A DNA stretch of 64,000 bases from an uncultured Microbacterium sp. (lineage in GTDB: Bacteria > Actinomycetota > Actinomycetes > Actinomycetales > Microbacteriaceae): positions 124,001-188,000 of the forward strand of contig NZ_FLQR01000008.1 in assembly GCF_900078385.1 (NCBI RefSeq). The letters run 5' to 3'. The notes under the pieces were generated by a model that did no database searches, was not told the DNA's origin, and saw only the letters and a program-made list of their open reading frames with translations. This document shows positions 25,486-41,975 of the stretch, piece by piece. The position numbers and the translations under genes were made by a program. How positions within the stretch are numbered: position 1 is the stretch's first letter; each line of letters begins with the position of its first letter.

Positions 25486-27086
25486 TCGACCTCCGGCTGC
25501 TGCCCTTCGGTGATCGGGCCGTCCTCGCCGAAGTGGCCTCGCTGGCCGCGGTCCTCGACCTGCACGCGCAGGTGGCGGCGCAGCCGCCGGCGGGAGTCAT
25601 CGACATCGTGCCCGCGGCCCGCACGGTGCTCGTCCGCGTCGACCCGCAGGTGCTGCCGCTCGACGCGGCGCGCGCGTGGATCGCCGCCGCCGCGGAGGCG
25701 CCCGCGAGCGCACCCGCCGCGGCATCCGTCGTCGAGCTCCCCGTCGTCTACGACGGGGAGGATCTGTCCGCGACGGCCGCACTGCTCGGTGTGACACCGG
25801 GCGAACTCGCGGCCCGGCACGCCGGCACCGAGTGGACGGTCGCGTTCACCGGCTTCGCGCCGGGCTTCGGCTACCTCGTGAGCGACGCGTGGCCGTTCGA
25901 CGTGCCGCGCCGCGCGACACCGCGGACGCGCGTGCCGACCGGTGCCGTCGGGCTCGCCGGCGCCTTCAGCGGCGCGTACCCCCGCGAGACGCCGGGCGGC
26001 TGGCAGCTCATCGGCACGACCGCGGCGACGCTCTTCGATCCGGACGCCGACACCCCGGCCCTGCTCGCGCCCGGAACGCGCGTGCGCTTCGTTCCGCGGG
26101 CTCCGGATGCGGTGACGGGCGACGCGCACGACGAGAGGGCGGGCGCGACCCGCGCAGCCGGCGGCGTCGGCTCGCACATCGCGGCCCACCCCGCCCCGGC
26201 CCACCCCGCCTCGGCCCGGCCCGCCCTGACCGTCCTCGACCCCGGACTGCTCGCGACGGTCCAGGACCAGGGCCGTCCGGGCCATGCGGCGGAGGGTGTG
26301 GCGCTCTCCGGTGCGCTGGACCGCGCCGCGCTGCGCACGGCGAACCGGCTGGTCGGCAACGACGAGGGCGCGGCGGGCATCGAGATCACCCTGGGCGGCT
26401 TCCGCGCGGTCGCGCACACCGACCTCTGGGTCGCCGTCACCGGCGCGTGGGGTGCGATCCGCTGCGCCGGGCGCGAGCTCGCGCCGTACGAGGCGCACCT
26501 GTGGCCGGCCGGCGCGGAGCTGCAGGTCGACTGGTTCACGCGCGGCGCGCGCGGCTACCTCGCCGCGCGCGGGGGCATCGAGGCACGGGCGGCGCTCGGC
26601 TCGCGGAGCACGGACATCCTCTCCAGGCTCGGCCCGGCACCCCTCGCCGCCGGCGTCGAGCTGCGGCTCGGGCCCGAGGCGTCCGGGCCCGTCCCGCCCG
26701 AGGACCTGCATCCGTGGGGCCCGCCCGACGACGATCTCATCGAGGTCGGTCTGGCCCCCGGGCCGCGCGCCGACTGGTTCAGCCCCGGCGCTCTCACAGC
26801 CCTGTTCGAGGAAGCCTGGACCGTGACCAGCCAGGCCGACCGCGTCGGCATCCGTCTCGACGGGCCGATCCTCGATCGCGTGCGGGGCGAGGAGCTTCCG
26901 AGCGAGGGGATGGTCCCCGGCGCCCTGCAGGTGCCGCCCGCCGGCCGCCCCGTCATCCTCGGCGCGGACGGACCCGTCACCGGCGGCTACCCCGTCATCG
27001 CGGTGGTGTCGGATGCCGGGCGGGACGCCCTGGCGCAGGCGCGACCCGGCACGACACTGCGCTTCCGTCACGCGCGGATGTCGTGA
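25482..27086 (+). CDS. 5-oxoprolinase subunits PxpB and PxpC fused
   Basis: 534 aa. The N-terminal part (about 1-205) is PxpB/allophanate hydrolase subunit 1, with LPFGDRAVLAE, FAPGFGYL and PRRATPRTRVPTGAVG. The C-terminal part (about 245-534) is PxpC/subunit 2, with VLDPGLLATVQDQGRPG, RTANRLVGN and SEGMVPGALQVPPAGRPVIL. An Ala/His/Pro-rich linker (about 205-245) joins them. In E. coli and Bacillus the two are separate genes. Fused forms are common in actinobacteria and are often labelled urea amidolyase-like; with PxpA beside it, 5-oxoprolinase is the better call. Confidence 0.93.
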   Translation: MIDLRLLPFGDRAVLAEVASLAAVLDLHAQVAAQPPAGVIDIVPAARTVLVRVDPQVLPLDAARAWIAAAAEAPASAPAAASVVELPVVYDGEDLSATAALLGVTPGELAARHAGTEWTVAFTGFAPGFGYLVSDAWPFDVPRRATPRTRVPTGAVGLAGAFSGAYPRETPGGWQLIGTTAATLFDPDADTPALLAPGTRVRFVPRAPDAVTGDAHDERAGATRAAGGVGSHIAAHPAPAHPASARPALTVLDPGLLATVQDQGRPGHAAEGVALSGALDRAALRTANRLVGNDEGAAGIEITLGGFRAVAHTDLWVAVTGAWGAIRCAGRELAPYEAHLWPAGAELQVDWFTRGARGYLAARGGIEARAALGSRSTDILSRLGPAPLAAGVELRLGPEASGPVPPEDLHPWGPPDDDLIEVGLAPGPRADWFSPGALTALFEEAWTVTSQADRVGIRLDGPILDRVRGEELPSEGMVPGALQVPPAGRPVILGADGPVTGGYPVIAVVSDAGRDALAQARPGTTLRFRHARMS

Positions 27087-27144
27087 ATCGCTAGCATCCA
27101 AATAAGGGGCTGTTGCCCTGTCACCGAGATGGTTAAGGGTGAAG

Positions 27145-28314
27145 ATGACTCCAGAGGTCGCGCGAGCTTTGTTGCACATCGACGAGGACGCCACGCACGA
27201 GCAGATTCACGCCGCGTTTCGGGCCCGCTCGCGGATGATGCATCCTGACCGATTCGCGGGCCGACCAGCTTCGGAAATCAAGATGGCCACGGCCGAGTTC
27301 CAGCGCCTCGAGGATGCGCGTCGCGTGCTGCTCTCGGGCGATCCAGATCGGTCCAATCCACGGGGAACTCGCCCGGAGCACGCGCCCGCGAGTGCGGAGT
27401 CGCCCGCGGACGCCCACAGATCTCCTCGCGGCAATGACCTCCACATTGTCCACGAGATCGCGAAGGAACTCGCCGAAACGGGTGGCCTGATTGAGGTCCA
27501 GACGGTTCTGGGGGCGCGACCGCTCAGAGTCCCACCCAACTCGGTCGATGGGACGCGCATACGCGCAAGCGGATATGGCTACGACGGCCCGATGGCTGGT
27601 CCGCCTGGGGACCTCATCGTTACTCTTCGCGTTAGCGTCGGTGCGGGGGGATTAGCGAACCCTCCGGAGGGTCCGCCTGCTGGACACGAGACAGGCGCCG
27701 AACCCGGACGTGGCCGCCTGCGGCTGGTCGTAGTTGGTATTGCCGCGGCAGTCCTAGCAGTTGGCGGCGTGGCTGTTGCGATCTCGACCATGAATCGGCC
27801 CGACTCTTCGTCCCCCACCGTCGAGGCCGACCCGACGGAGGCCGCCGAGCCCGGGATCGCCGCGGCGACCGGTGACACGATCTCCGGCACCGGCTACAGC
27901 TTCAACGTCCCCGAGGGCTGGGGTGAGCCCGATCAGGAGATCGAGGGCTTCGACCCCGACGCCTTCGCCGCCGACCTGGACGACGCCGACGGGTTCTCGG
28001 ACAACGTCAACGTCATCCTCTCCCCGGCCGGCGAGGTGACGCCCGAGCAGGTCGAGACCCTCGGCGTCGAGGAGCTCGAGGGCGTCGGTGCGACCGACGT
28101 CGAGGTCGGTGACCGGGTCACCGTCGCGGGTTCCGAGTCGGCGCACCTCTCCGCCGCGCTCGCCGCGGAGGGCACGGAGTACGTCGTCGACCAGTTCTAC
28201 GTCACGGCGGACGGTCAGACCTACGTCGTCACCTTCTCCTTCAGCCCCACGGTCTCCGAGGCCGACCGCGACGAGATCGCCGGTTCGGTCCTCGCCTCCT
28301 GGACCTGGAGCTGA
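27145..28314 (+). CDS. J-domain / membrane / extracellular-domain chimera
   Basis: 389 aa. The cytoplasmic N-terminus is a J domain with the HPD triad at 33-35 (RMMHPDRF), which would stimulate an Hsp70. Residues about 98-165 resemble part of the DnaJ C-terminal substrate domain (LRVPPNSVDGTRIRASGYG, PPGDLIVTLRV). One membrane helix lies at about 193-214. The outside part (about 240-389) is acidic and resembles PsbP/LpqN-like secreted domains (YSFNVPEGWG). Codons up to about residue 225 include many A/T third positions and a TTA Leu (27652); after that usage matches the genome. The two halves thus appear to have different origins. The ATG at 27145 has AAGGG five bases upstream; GTG at 27139 is an alternative. 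Confidence 0.8.
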   Translation: MTPEVARALLHIDEDATHEQIHAAFRARSRMMHPDRFAGRPASEIKMATAEFQRLEDARRVLLSGDPDRSNPRGTRPEHAPASAESPADAHRSPRGNDLHIVHEIAKELAETGGLIEVQTVLGARPLRVPPNSVDGTRIRASGYGYDGPMAGPPGDLIVTLRVSVGAGGLANPPEGPPAGHETGAEPGRGRLRLVVVGIAAAVLAVGGVAVAISTMNRPDSSSPTVEADPTEAAEPGIAAATGDTISGTGYSFNVPEGWGEPDQEIEGFDPDAFAADLDDADGFSDNVNVILSPAGEVTPEQVETLGVEELEGVGATDVEVGDRVTVAGSESAHLSAALAAEGTEYVVDQFYVTADGQTYVVTFSFSPTVSEADRDEIAGSVLASWTWS

Positions 28315-28323
28315 CGCACCGCC

Positions 28324-30990
28324 CTACCAGCGCGCGAGCTTCTCCTGCGCGACGGCGAGCTCCCGCGGCGGCAGGGCGCGGGCGACGGCCTCGGCCAGCG
28401 TGAGCTCGGCGCCGCGCGCCTCGCCCTCCGCCACGAGGGCGGGCGCCTGCGCGCGGGCCGCGTCCAGCGACAGGGAGTGCACCGTGAAGGCCTCGACGTC
28501 GAAGACGCCCACGCGATGACGGATGGTCGTCGCCGCGGCGGAGAGCTCGCCGGCGCGGCGCGCGTCGCCCCGCGCCGCCGCGACCGCACACAGCCCCTCG
28601 AGACCGTAGGCGACGCCCTCCTCGTGGTGCAGGCGCAGCGAGTCCATGAGCGTGCGGACGAACACGCGCTCCGCCTCGTCGACCGCGCCGCCCACCATCA
28701 GCAGCCGGCCCTTCTGGTTGCCGGCGATGGAACGCGTGAAGAGGTCTCCGCCGGCGTCGGCGATGGCGCTGGCCCGCTCGAAGTGCGCAAGCGCGTCCTC
28801 GCGTGAGCCGCGGAGCCACGCGACGCGGCCGAGCGAGACGCGTGTGATGGCCTCGCCCCAGCCGTTGCCGACCGCGTGCAGGCGCTCGACCGCCTCGTTC
28901 AACTCCCGCTCGGCGAGGTCGATGTCGGGGTCGGGCAGCTGCACGCGCGCCGTCGCGCGGGCCGCGAACGCCATGGCGGCGGCATCCTCGTCGCCCGCTT
29001 CGGCGAACAGTCGCGCCACCTCGCCGAGGCCCGCGACCACCTCCTGCGCGGGGCGCTGCCACAGCTCCCCCCACAGCGCGTAGAACCAGGCGACGGCCCG
29101 CGTGTGCTGCGTCATGGGCTTGTCCTTGCCCAGGAGCTCCAGCATCCACACCCGCACGCCCGCGAACAGGCCCATGATCCACCAGTAGATAAGGAGCGCC
29201 CAGGCGAGGTCGCCGGCGTCGTCGAGCCGGTCGATGTAGACGAGGTGCCGCACGGCGGCGCGGAGGTTCGCCAGCTGCAGCCCGAGTTCGGCCAGCGCCG
29301 CCTCCTGCCCCGGCCCCCGCAGGTCCGGCGCGATCCGCCGCACGAGGGCGAGGTGGTAGTCGGCGTGCGCCGCGCGCATGAGGTCGGCCTCGCCGCGCTC
29401 CTTGAGGCGGTCGATCGCGTACTCCCGGACGATCGCGAGGAGGGACAGGACGCCGCGCCCGTCGATCTCGGTCTGCGTCACGAGCGAGCTGTCCACGAGG
29501 GCCGCGAGCCCGTCGATCGCGTCGGCCTCCCAGTCGCGCCCGGCGCCGATGGCCTCGACGGCCTCGAACGTGAACCGCTCCGCGAAGACCCCGAGATCCT
29601 CCAGCAGGGCACGGTGCGCGGGGGTCAGCAGGCTCACGCTCCACTCGAGCGTCGCGCGCATCGTGCGGTGCCGCTCCGGCATGTCGCGGACGGCCGCCGT
29701 CAGGAGCGGGAGGGCGCGGCTCAGGCGCTCCGCGATGGCCTGCGGGGACAGCATCCGGACCTTGGCGGCGGCGAGCTCGATCGCCAGCGGCAGCCCCTCC
29801 AGGCGCCGGCAGATGTCCATGACGGCGCCGGCGTTGTCCTCGGTGAGCATGAACCCCGGCTTGGCCGCCAGCGCGCGGTCGGTGAAGAGGGCGCACGCGG
29901 TCGACATCCCCGCGCGCTCGAGGGTGGCGGGCGCGCCGTCGGCGGGCGTCGTCAGCGCGCGCACGTCGTAAACCCGCTCGCCGCGGATCCGCAGCACGAC
30001 CCGGCTCGTCACGAGGAACGTCGCCTGCGGTGCGATGTCGTAGAGCCGGACGAGCACCGGCGCGGCCTCGACGATCTGCTCGAAGTTGTCCAGCGCCACC
30101 AGGACCCGCCGCCCTTCCAGCGCGCGCGCGATGCGCCCCTCGAGGGCGGCTTCGCCGTTGTCCCGGATGCCGAGACTGTAGGCGATCGTCGGGATCAGCA
30201 GCGCGGGCTCCAGGACGTTCTCCAACGGGACGAAGTACACCCCGTCGGGGAAGAGGTCCTCGGCGGCGAGGGCGACCTCGATCGCGAGCCGGCTCTTGCC
30301 GATGCCCCCGGGTCCGATGAGGCTGACGACCCGGTCGTGGCCCGACGCGAGCATCTCCCGGACGGCGGCGATGTCCCCGTCGCGCCCGATCGTCGTCGTG
30401 TACGGCACGGGGATCCGCGCGGCGGGGGAGGCGCCGAAGGCAGTCGGATCGTCGTCCTCGGCGCGCCTGCGCGATTCGTCGAAGCGCTCCGCGAGCAGCG
30501 TCGCGAGGTCCGCCGCGACGCGGGACTCGAGCTCGCCGGCTTCGGTGAACGGGAGGTAGGCGGCGGTGTCGTCGGCCTGGATACGGGAGATCAGCGTCTT
30601 CAGGCGCTCGTCGCGGTCGTCGCTCGCCTTGATGTAGATGAGTTTGGGCATCTCCCGAGGAGCCAGGTTGTATTCGTCCTCGAGGCCCGAGACCTCCTCT
30701 TCCGGCGCGACCCAGCCGTAGCTGGCGCCGTAGATGCCCACGAACACGTCGCTCTGCTCCAAGTAGGAGCGGTACAGCTCCCGCGGAGGATGCGGCCGCG
30801 CGCCGAGTTCGAACATGACCGGAGCGAGGTGGAGGCGCTCGATCGCGGTGCGGGCAGCACGGCGCTCGTCGGCGAGCTCGCGCAGTGTGGAGCTGACGAA
30901 GACCCGGATCCGCTGGTCGGGCGTGCGGATCACGGGGCGGATGACCCCAGTCATGGGGACATCATGGCGCGACGGCCGCGACTTCGCCAC
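28324..30990 (-). CDS. DUF4062-STAND NTPase with TPR-like C-terminus
   Basis: 888 aa. Residues about 28-110 are DUF4062 (RVFVSSTLRELADER, DVFVGIYGASYGW). A NACHT/NB-ARC-like ATPase follows, with P-loop GPGGIGKS (226-233), Walker B LVALDNFEQI, sensor LVTSRVVLRI and GLPLAIELAAAKVRMLSP. The C-terminal half is helical and TPR-like. STAND ATPases are switches that assemble on ligand binding; several with effector N-termini are bacterial immune sensors, while others are regulators. Neither a nuclease nor a DNA-binding domain is visible here. The start could be GTG 30990 or ATG 30954; neither has a good ribosome site. Its stop is nine bases from the convergent J-domain gene. Confidence 0.87.
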   Translation of the reverse strand: MAKSRPSRHDVPMTGVIRPVIRTPDQRIRVFVSSTLRELADERRAARTAIERLHLAPVMFELGARPHPPRELYRSYLEQSDVFVGIYGASYGWVAPEEEVSGLEDEYNLAPREMPKLIYIKASDDRDERLKTLISRIQADDTAAYLPFTEAGELESRVAADLATLLAERFDESRRRAEDDDPTAFGASPAARIPVPYTTTIGRDGDIAAVREMLASGHDRVVSLIGPGGIGKSRLAIEVALAAEDLFPDGVYFVPLENVLEPALLIPTIAYSLGIRDNGEAALEGRIARALEGRRVLVALDNFEQIVEAAPVLVRLYDIAPQATFLVTSRVVLRIRGERVYDVRALTTPADGAPATLERAGMSTACALFTDRALAAKPGFMLTEDNAGAVMDICRRLEGLPLAIELAAAKVRMLSPQAIAERLSRALPLLTAAVRDMPERHRTMRATLEWSVSLLTPAHRALLEDLGVFAERFTFEAVEAIGAGRDWEADAIDGLAALVDSSLVTQTEIDGRGVLSLLAIVREYAIDRLKERGEADLMRAAHADYHLALVRRIAPDLRGPGQEAALAELGLQLANLRAAVRHLVYIDRLDDAGDLAWALLIYWWIMGLFAGVRVWMLELLGKDKPMTQHTRAVAWFYALWGELWQRPAQEVVAGLGEVARLFAEAGDEDAAAMAFAARATARVQLPDPDIDLAERELNEAVERLHAVGNGWGEAITRVSLGRVAWLRGSREDALAHFERASAIADAGGDLFTRSIAGNQKGRLLMVGGAVDEAERVFVRTLMDSLRLHHEEGVAYGLEGLCAVAAARGDARRAGELSAAATTIRHRVGVFDVEAFTVHSLSLDAARAQAPALVAEGEARGAELTLAEAVARALPPRELAVAQEKLARW

Positions 30991-31022
30991 GGTTTCCGGG
31001 CCGCGGAGCGCGTGATCGCGCG

Positions 31023-31051
31023 GTTATACCGCAGCATCCGGAACAAATCAA
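31023..31051 (-). promoter_or_regulatory. Promoter of the DUF4062-STAND gene
   Basis: On the minus strand, TTGATT (31046-31051), a 17-base spacer and TATAAC (31023-31028). Its -35 lies nine bases from the -35 of the divergent rpoB promoter, so polymerase on one would hinder the other. Confidence 0.75.
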
Positions 31052-31060
31052 GAATGTCGC

Positions 31061-31089
31061 TGGACATGGCGCGTCGCCCGGGCTATAGT
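31061..31089 (+). promoter_or_regulatory. rpoB-rpoC promoter
   Basis: TGGACA (31061-31066), a 17-base spacer and TATAGT (31084-31089), both near consensus. The leader to the rpoB start is about 160 bases. Confidence 0.85.
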
Positions 31090-31256
31090 GGGTAGTTGCG
31101 CTCCCTTCCCCCTGCCCTCATATGGTGGTCGGCTTGTGCCTGTTGTGCCCCCGTCGGATTCCGGCGGCGCGTGCTGCGCAGGTTTTCGGGTTCGGGAGCA
31201 CTCCACCCTGACGACAAGGAAACCAGCCCCTGCCCGGGCTCACGGAGGTAATCCCC

Positions 31257-34754
<3,498 letters not shown>

Positions 34755-34795
34755 CCCGGCCAGGCTTCCAAACGAATTTCGACACAGGAGAACTA

Positions 34796-38671
<3,876 letters not shown>

Positions 38672-38784
38672 GGGAGGCGAGCGCCGGGCGAGCGTGCTCG
38701 TTCGGCCGAGCCGACCGATGTTGCCGAGCGACGACGTCGCGAGGACAACTGAGTCGGATGCCGGTACCACCGGCATCCCTCACC

Positions 38785-38819
38785 CCGAAGGCCCTCGGCA
38801 TCACGCCGGGGGCCTTCGG
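38785..38819 (+). terminator. Terminator after rpoC
   Basis: A 15-bp stem (CCGAAGGCCC...GGGCCTTCGG, one G-T pair) with loop ATCAC. No U-tract, as is common in high-GC actinobacteria. Confidence 0.8.
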
Positions 38820-38913
38820 CGTTCCGGGGGTCGGCGCGTTCCGCGGGTCGGCGCGGGGCGGTGCGTTCCGCGGGTCCTCGGAGCGCCGATCCACCCGCGG
38901 CGGCCCGGCCGCC

Positions 38914-38919
38914 TACCGT
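38914..38919 (+). promoter_or_regulatory. -10 box of a leaderless gene
   Basis: TACCGT, six bases, then ATG at 38926. It sets the start of the small membrane protein. Confidence 0.5.
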
Positions 38920-38925
38920 GGGAGC

Positions 38926-39525
38926 ATGACCCGGGTCGGCGGCAGGAATGCGGTTTTCGCGTGGGTCGTGGGGCTCATCAGCGCCGCGATCGTCGCGGTG
39001 CTGGTCGTGCTCGCGCTGCCCATGCTGCCGGCATCCCTCGCGTGGCTCGGCGAGCAGGTGAACGGTCCGGTCTCCGAACCGCAGGCAGGCGACGAACCGG
39101 GGGACGATGACCTGCCCGCCGAGTGCCGCGACCTGTACAGCCAGCCGCTGTGGGCCACCCTCGTGTGGGCGCCCGACGCCGTACTGACGCCGTCGCGGGA
39201 TCTCCCGAGCACCTCGGCGGCAGGACTCATCGACGCGCTCGCGCCGACGGTGCGGATGACGTGCACGTGGACCTCCGCGGAGGGCGAGATATCGACGACG
39301 CTCGCCGAGGTGGCCACGGATGCCGGCGCCATCGCCGCGACCGCGCTCCCGACCGCGGGCTTCACGTGCGCTGCCATCGACGGCCGCACCCGCTGCACGC
39401 GCACCGACGGCGAGCTCATCGAGACGATCGAGGCCGGCGGCGGCCTGTGGCTCTCGACGTCGCAGACGTCGTGGCAGCCGGCCGACTACCCGGGACGCGT
39501 CGCCGAAGCGGTCTGGGCCGGCTAG
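38926..39525 (+). CDS. Membrane-anchored protein of unknown function
   Basis: 199 aa. One hydrophobic helix (about 9-36) serves as a signal anchor, with the remainder outside the cell. The outer part has four Cys (ECRD, TCTW, TCAA, RCTR) that could form two disulphides. No family recognised. It lies tail to tail with a lipoprotein gene that also has paired Cys; only six bases separate them. Confidence 0.75.
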   Translation: MTRVGGRNAVFAWVVGLISAAIVAVLVVLALPMLPASLAWLGEQVNGPVSEPQAGDEPGDDDLPAECRDLYSQPLWATLVWAPDAVLTPSRDLPSTSAAGLIDALAPTVRMTCTWTSAEGEISTTLAEVATDAGAIAATALPTAGFTCAAIDGRTRCTRTDGELIETIEAGGGLWLSTSQTSWQPADYPGRVAEAVWAG

Positions 39526-39531
39526 GCGCGA

Positions 39532-40155
39532 TCAGAGCGCAGACGGCCAGATCGCGCGGATGACGGCCGTCGTGTAGCCGGTCGGTGCGAGGTTGGAGTA
39601 CTGCGTGTCGATGAGGACGCCGTCCCGGTAGAACAGCGTCCGGCCGTCGGTGACGGGGAAGGCGTCGTTCTGCCAGGTCTTCTCACACCGGAGGCCGCCG
39701 GCCGGCTCGTAGCAGACGAAGCCCTCCTCCATGCGGGCGTTGAAGTAGTCGAGGACGTCGTTCTCCGGCGCGTAGTTGATCGTGGTCTCGAGCCGCGTCG
39801 TGTCGGCGCCGGGCTGACCCCAGACGCAGCGCAGCGTCCGGTCCGAGAGGACACCGGTCTCCCCGAAGCCGGGGTCGTTGAGCGGGACGCCCTCCAGCTG
39901 CGCGAGGACGGCGTCGTCGAGGATGGCAGAGCAGTCGGTGGGCAGCACCGTCATGGACAGAACCGGACCGGAGGGCACCGGGGGAGCGCCGTCGGCCGTC
40001 GCGGCGGGCGTCGGCGTGCTGCTCGGCGTCGCCGACGTCGGAGTGTCGGACGGGGCGGCCTCGGGGGTCGGCGCGCACGCCGCCAGCAGTGCGACGAGGA
40101 GCGCGGCAACGGCCGGAGCGGCGACGAGGACGCGGCGCGGGAAGGGGGCCGACAT
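39532..40155 (-). CDS. Putative lipoprotein of unknown function
   Basis: 207 aa. Signal peptide with lipobox ALLAAC, then a Thr/Pro/Ala-rich linker to about residue 55 and a folded domain with DCSAIL, RCVWGQPGADT, FVCYEP and LRCEKTW. It is exported and lipid-anchored. No family recognised. A TATCGT box (40163-40168) seven bases before ATG suggests a leaderless mRNA; a GGAGG also sits in the gap, close to the start. Confidence 0.8.
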   Translation of the reverse strand: MSAPFPRRVLVAAPAVAALLVALLAACAPTPEAAPSDTPTSATPSSTPTPAATADGAPPVPSGPVLSMTVLPTDCSAILDDAVLAQLEGVPLNDPGFGETGVLSDRTLRCVWGQPGADTTRLETTINYAPENDVLDYFNARMEEGFVCYEPAGGLRCEKTWQNDAFPVTDGRTLFYRDGVLIDTQYSNLAPTGYTTAVIRAIWPSAL

Positions 40156-40162
40156 GTCCTCC

Positions 40163-40168
40163 ACGATA
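40163..40168 (-). promoter_or_regulatory. -10 box of the lipoprotein gene
   Basis: TATCGT on the minus strand, seven bases before ATG at 40155. Confidence 0.45.
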
Positions 40169-40286
40169 GGCGCGACCCTCCGGCGCCGCGCTCCCGACAC
40201 GTCGGCATGGCTCCCGGACTGGGCCCGGCGCCCGGGTTACGCTCACTGTGCGGCGGCGAACGCCTTCGCGTGAGGAGCACATCGCA

Positions 40287-41366
40287 ATGAGCGACCCCAA
40301 GTACGGTGAGCCCGTCGACGACAGCACTCCTGCTCGTGACGACCGCTCGGTCGATGACGTCGTCGGCAGCGCCAACGCCGGTCTCGCCGAGGCCGAGGCC
40401 GCCAAGCGCGACGCCGTGACGCCCGACGAACAGGCTGCGGCCGCACGCTCCGAGGAGGCCGCTCGCGACGACGTCGCCACAGACGGCGTGCGCGACGATC
40501 GCCCCGCCGGTGCCGCCTACGACGACCGGTCCGGTGCAGCCTACGACGACCGCGCCACCGCCGCCTCCACCGGCGCCGCCGCCTCCACCGGCAGCCTGCG
40601 CGATCGGTCCTACGCCGACGACCGCTCGGCCGACGACGACGGTCTCGACTACCTCCGCACCGGCCCCGCCGCGACCGGCGCGCCCGCGACCGGCGCGCCC
40701 ACCGACGACCGCTACGCCGCGCCGGCCGCTGAGGCGCCGACCGAGGCGTACCGCCCCGCCGCGAGCGAGCCGGTCGCCCCCGTGGTCGCCCCCGCACCGC
40801 AGCCCATCTTCGTGCAGGCGCCGGAAGCACCCCGCGCGCGCGGCAACCGCGGCGCCGCCGGTGCCATCGGTCTGCTCGCCGCGGTGGCCTTCGCCGTCCT
40901 GTACCTCGCCGCCGCGCTCGGCTTCGGGGCCATCGAGGGTGACGTCACGCTCGACAACGTGGGCGAGGAGGCGCTGGCCGCCCTCACGACCTGGTGGTTC
41001 TGGGTCCCCGTCGTCGTGTTCTTCCTCGGCTTCTGGATCCTCGGCGCCGTCATCAACCGCGGCCGCTGGGGCCTCTGGGTGATCTTCGGGCTCATCGTCG
41101 GCGCCGTCGCGTACGTGGGCCACCTGCTCGGCCAGCTCTTCCAGGCGCCGTTCTGGACCCTTACCGCAAGTCAGGGCGCGGAGGTCGTGAACGAGCAGTT
41201 GCTCGCCCCGCTGGCCATCGCCGCGTTCGTCTTCGGCCGCGAGCTGACCATCTGGTTCGGTGCATGGGTCGCTGCCCGCGGCAAGCGGGTCACCGAGCTG
41301 AACTACGAGGCGCAGCGCGAGTACGAGCGCACGCTCGAGGCGGGCCCGCAGCTTCACCGCGCGTGA
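40287..41366 (+). CDS. Membrane protein with long acidic disordered N-terminus
   Basis: 359 aa. Residues 1-185 are Ala/Asp/Arg/Pro-rich with near-repeats such as AAYDDRSG/AAYDDRAT and GAPATGAPT, predicted disordered and cytoplasmic. About four membrane helices follow (about 190-330): AIGLLAAVAFAVLYLAAALG, WWFWVPVVVFFLGFWILG, LWVIFGLIVGAVAYVG and a last one near LLAPLAIAAFVFG. No enzyme motif. ATG at 40287 has GAGGAG ten bases upstream. It is followed four bases later by another membrane gene, so the two are probably one unit. Confidence 0.8.
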   Translation: MSDPKYGEPVDDSTPARDDRSVDDVVGSANAGLAEAEAAKRDAVTPDEQAAAARSEEAARDDVATDGVRDDRPAGAAYDDRSGAAYDDRATAASTGAAASTGSLRDRSYADDRSADDDGLDYLRTGPAATGAPATGAPTDDRYAAPAAEAPTEAYRPAASEPVAPVVAPAPQPIFVQAPEAPRARGNRGAAGAIGLLAAVAFAVLYLAAALGFGAIEGDVTLDNVGEEALAALTTWWFWVPVVVFFLGFWILGAVINRGRWGLWVIFGLIVGAVAYVGHLLGQLFQAPFWTLTASQGAEVVNEQLLAPLAIAAFVFGRELTIWFGAWVAARGKRVTELNYEAQREYERTLEAGPQLHRA

Positions 41367-41370
41367 TGTC

Positions 41371-41841
41371 ATGACCGGTCGTGGGGTGGCGCCGCCGGTC
41401 GCGGTGGCGCTCGCCACGGTCGCGTTCGTGGCGCTCGCCATCGGGGGCCTCGGCATGGCGAGTCTGTTCCTCGGGGCGGACGTCATCGCGACGCCCGGCG
41501 TAGGCCAGCTGGCCGGCATCGTCGCCGTCACACTGTCGACGGCCGCGTTCGGAGGCCTGCTGTGGGCATACCTCCGCCGACCGGAGCCGTCGTATGTCGC
41601 CGCGCTCCCCGTCACGGTGGCCGCCGCACTCGCCTATCTCGTCGGCATCGGGATCGGCGCGATGCTGCAGGGGACGGATGCCGCGCTCGCGCTGGCCGCC
41701 GCCGGCGGATTCGCGACGTCGTGGTTCGCGCTCGTCCTCGCCTCTGCGGCATTCGTCTCGGCCTGGTCGGCGGTCGCGCTGGTCCGCACGCGTGCGGAGC
41801 GTCCGCGCTGGCCGTGGGAACGCGACGACCCCGAGCCCTGA
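41371..41841 (+). CDS. Small four-helix membrane protein, unknown function
   Basis: 156 aa. Four hydrophobic segments (about 9-35, 45-68, 75-98, 108-135) and a short Arg-rich cytoplasmic end. It starts four bases after the preceding gene, suggesting translational coupling. No family recognised. Confidence 0.75.
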   Translation: MTGRGVAPPVAVALATVAFVALAIGGLGMASLFLGADVIATPGVGQLAGIVAVTLSTAAFGGLLWAYLRRPEPSYVAALPVTVAAALAYLVGIGIGAMLQGTDAALALAAAGGFATSWFALVLASAAFVSAWSAVALVRTRAERPRWPWERDDPEP

Positions 41842-41870
41842 CTTCGCGCCCGCGACCCCCGCGTCGCCCG

Positions 41871-41936
41871 CGCCGTGAACCCCTGCGCCCCGCGCCGTGA
41901 GCCCCTGCGCCCCGCGCCGTGAACCCCTGCGCTCCG
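41871..41936. repeat. 22-bp tandem repeat, three copies
   Basis: Units of the form CGCCGTGAACCCCTGCGCCC plus CG at 41871, 41893 and 41915, differing by single bases, with a fourth partial copy. This starts a 730-base stretch (41842-42577) in which I find no gene. Confidence 0.85.
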
Positions 41937-41975
41937 CGCCGCCCGGTCTTGTGGCCGCTCCGCCCGTACCTGAGG

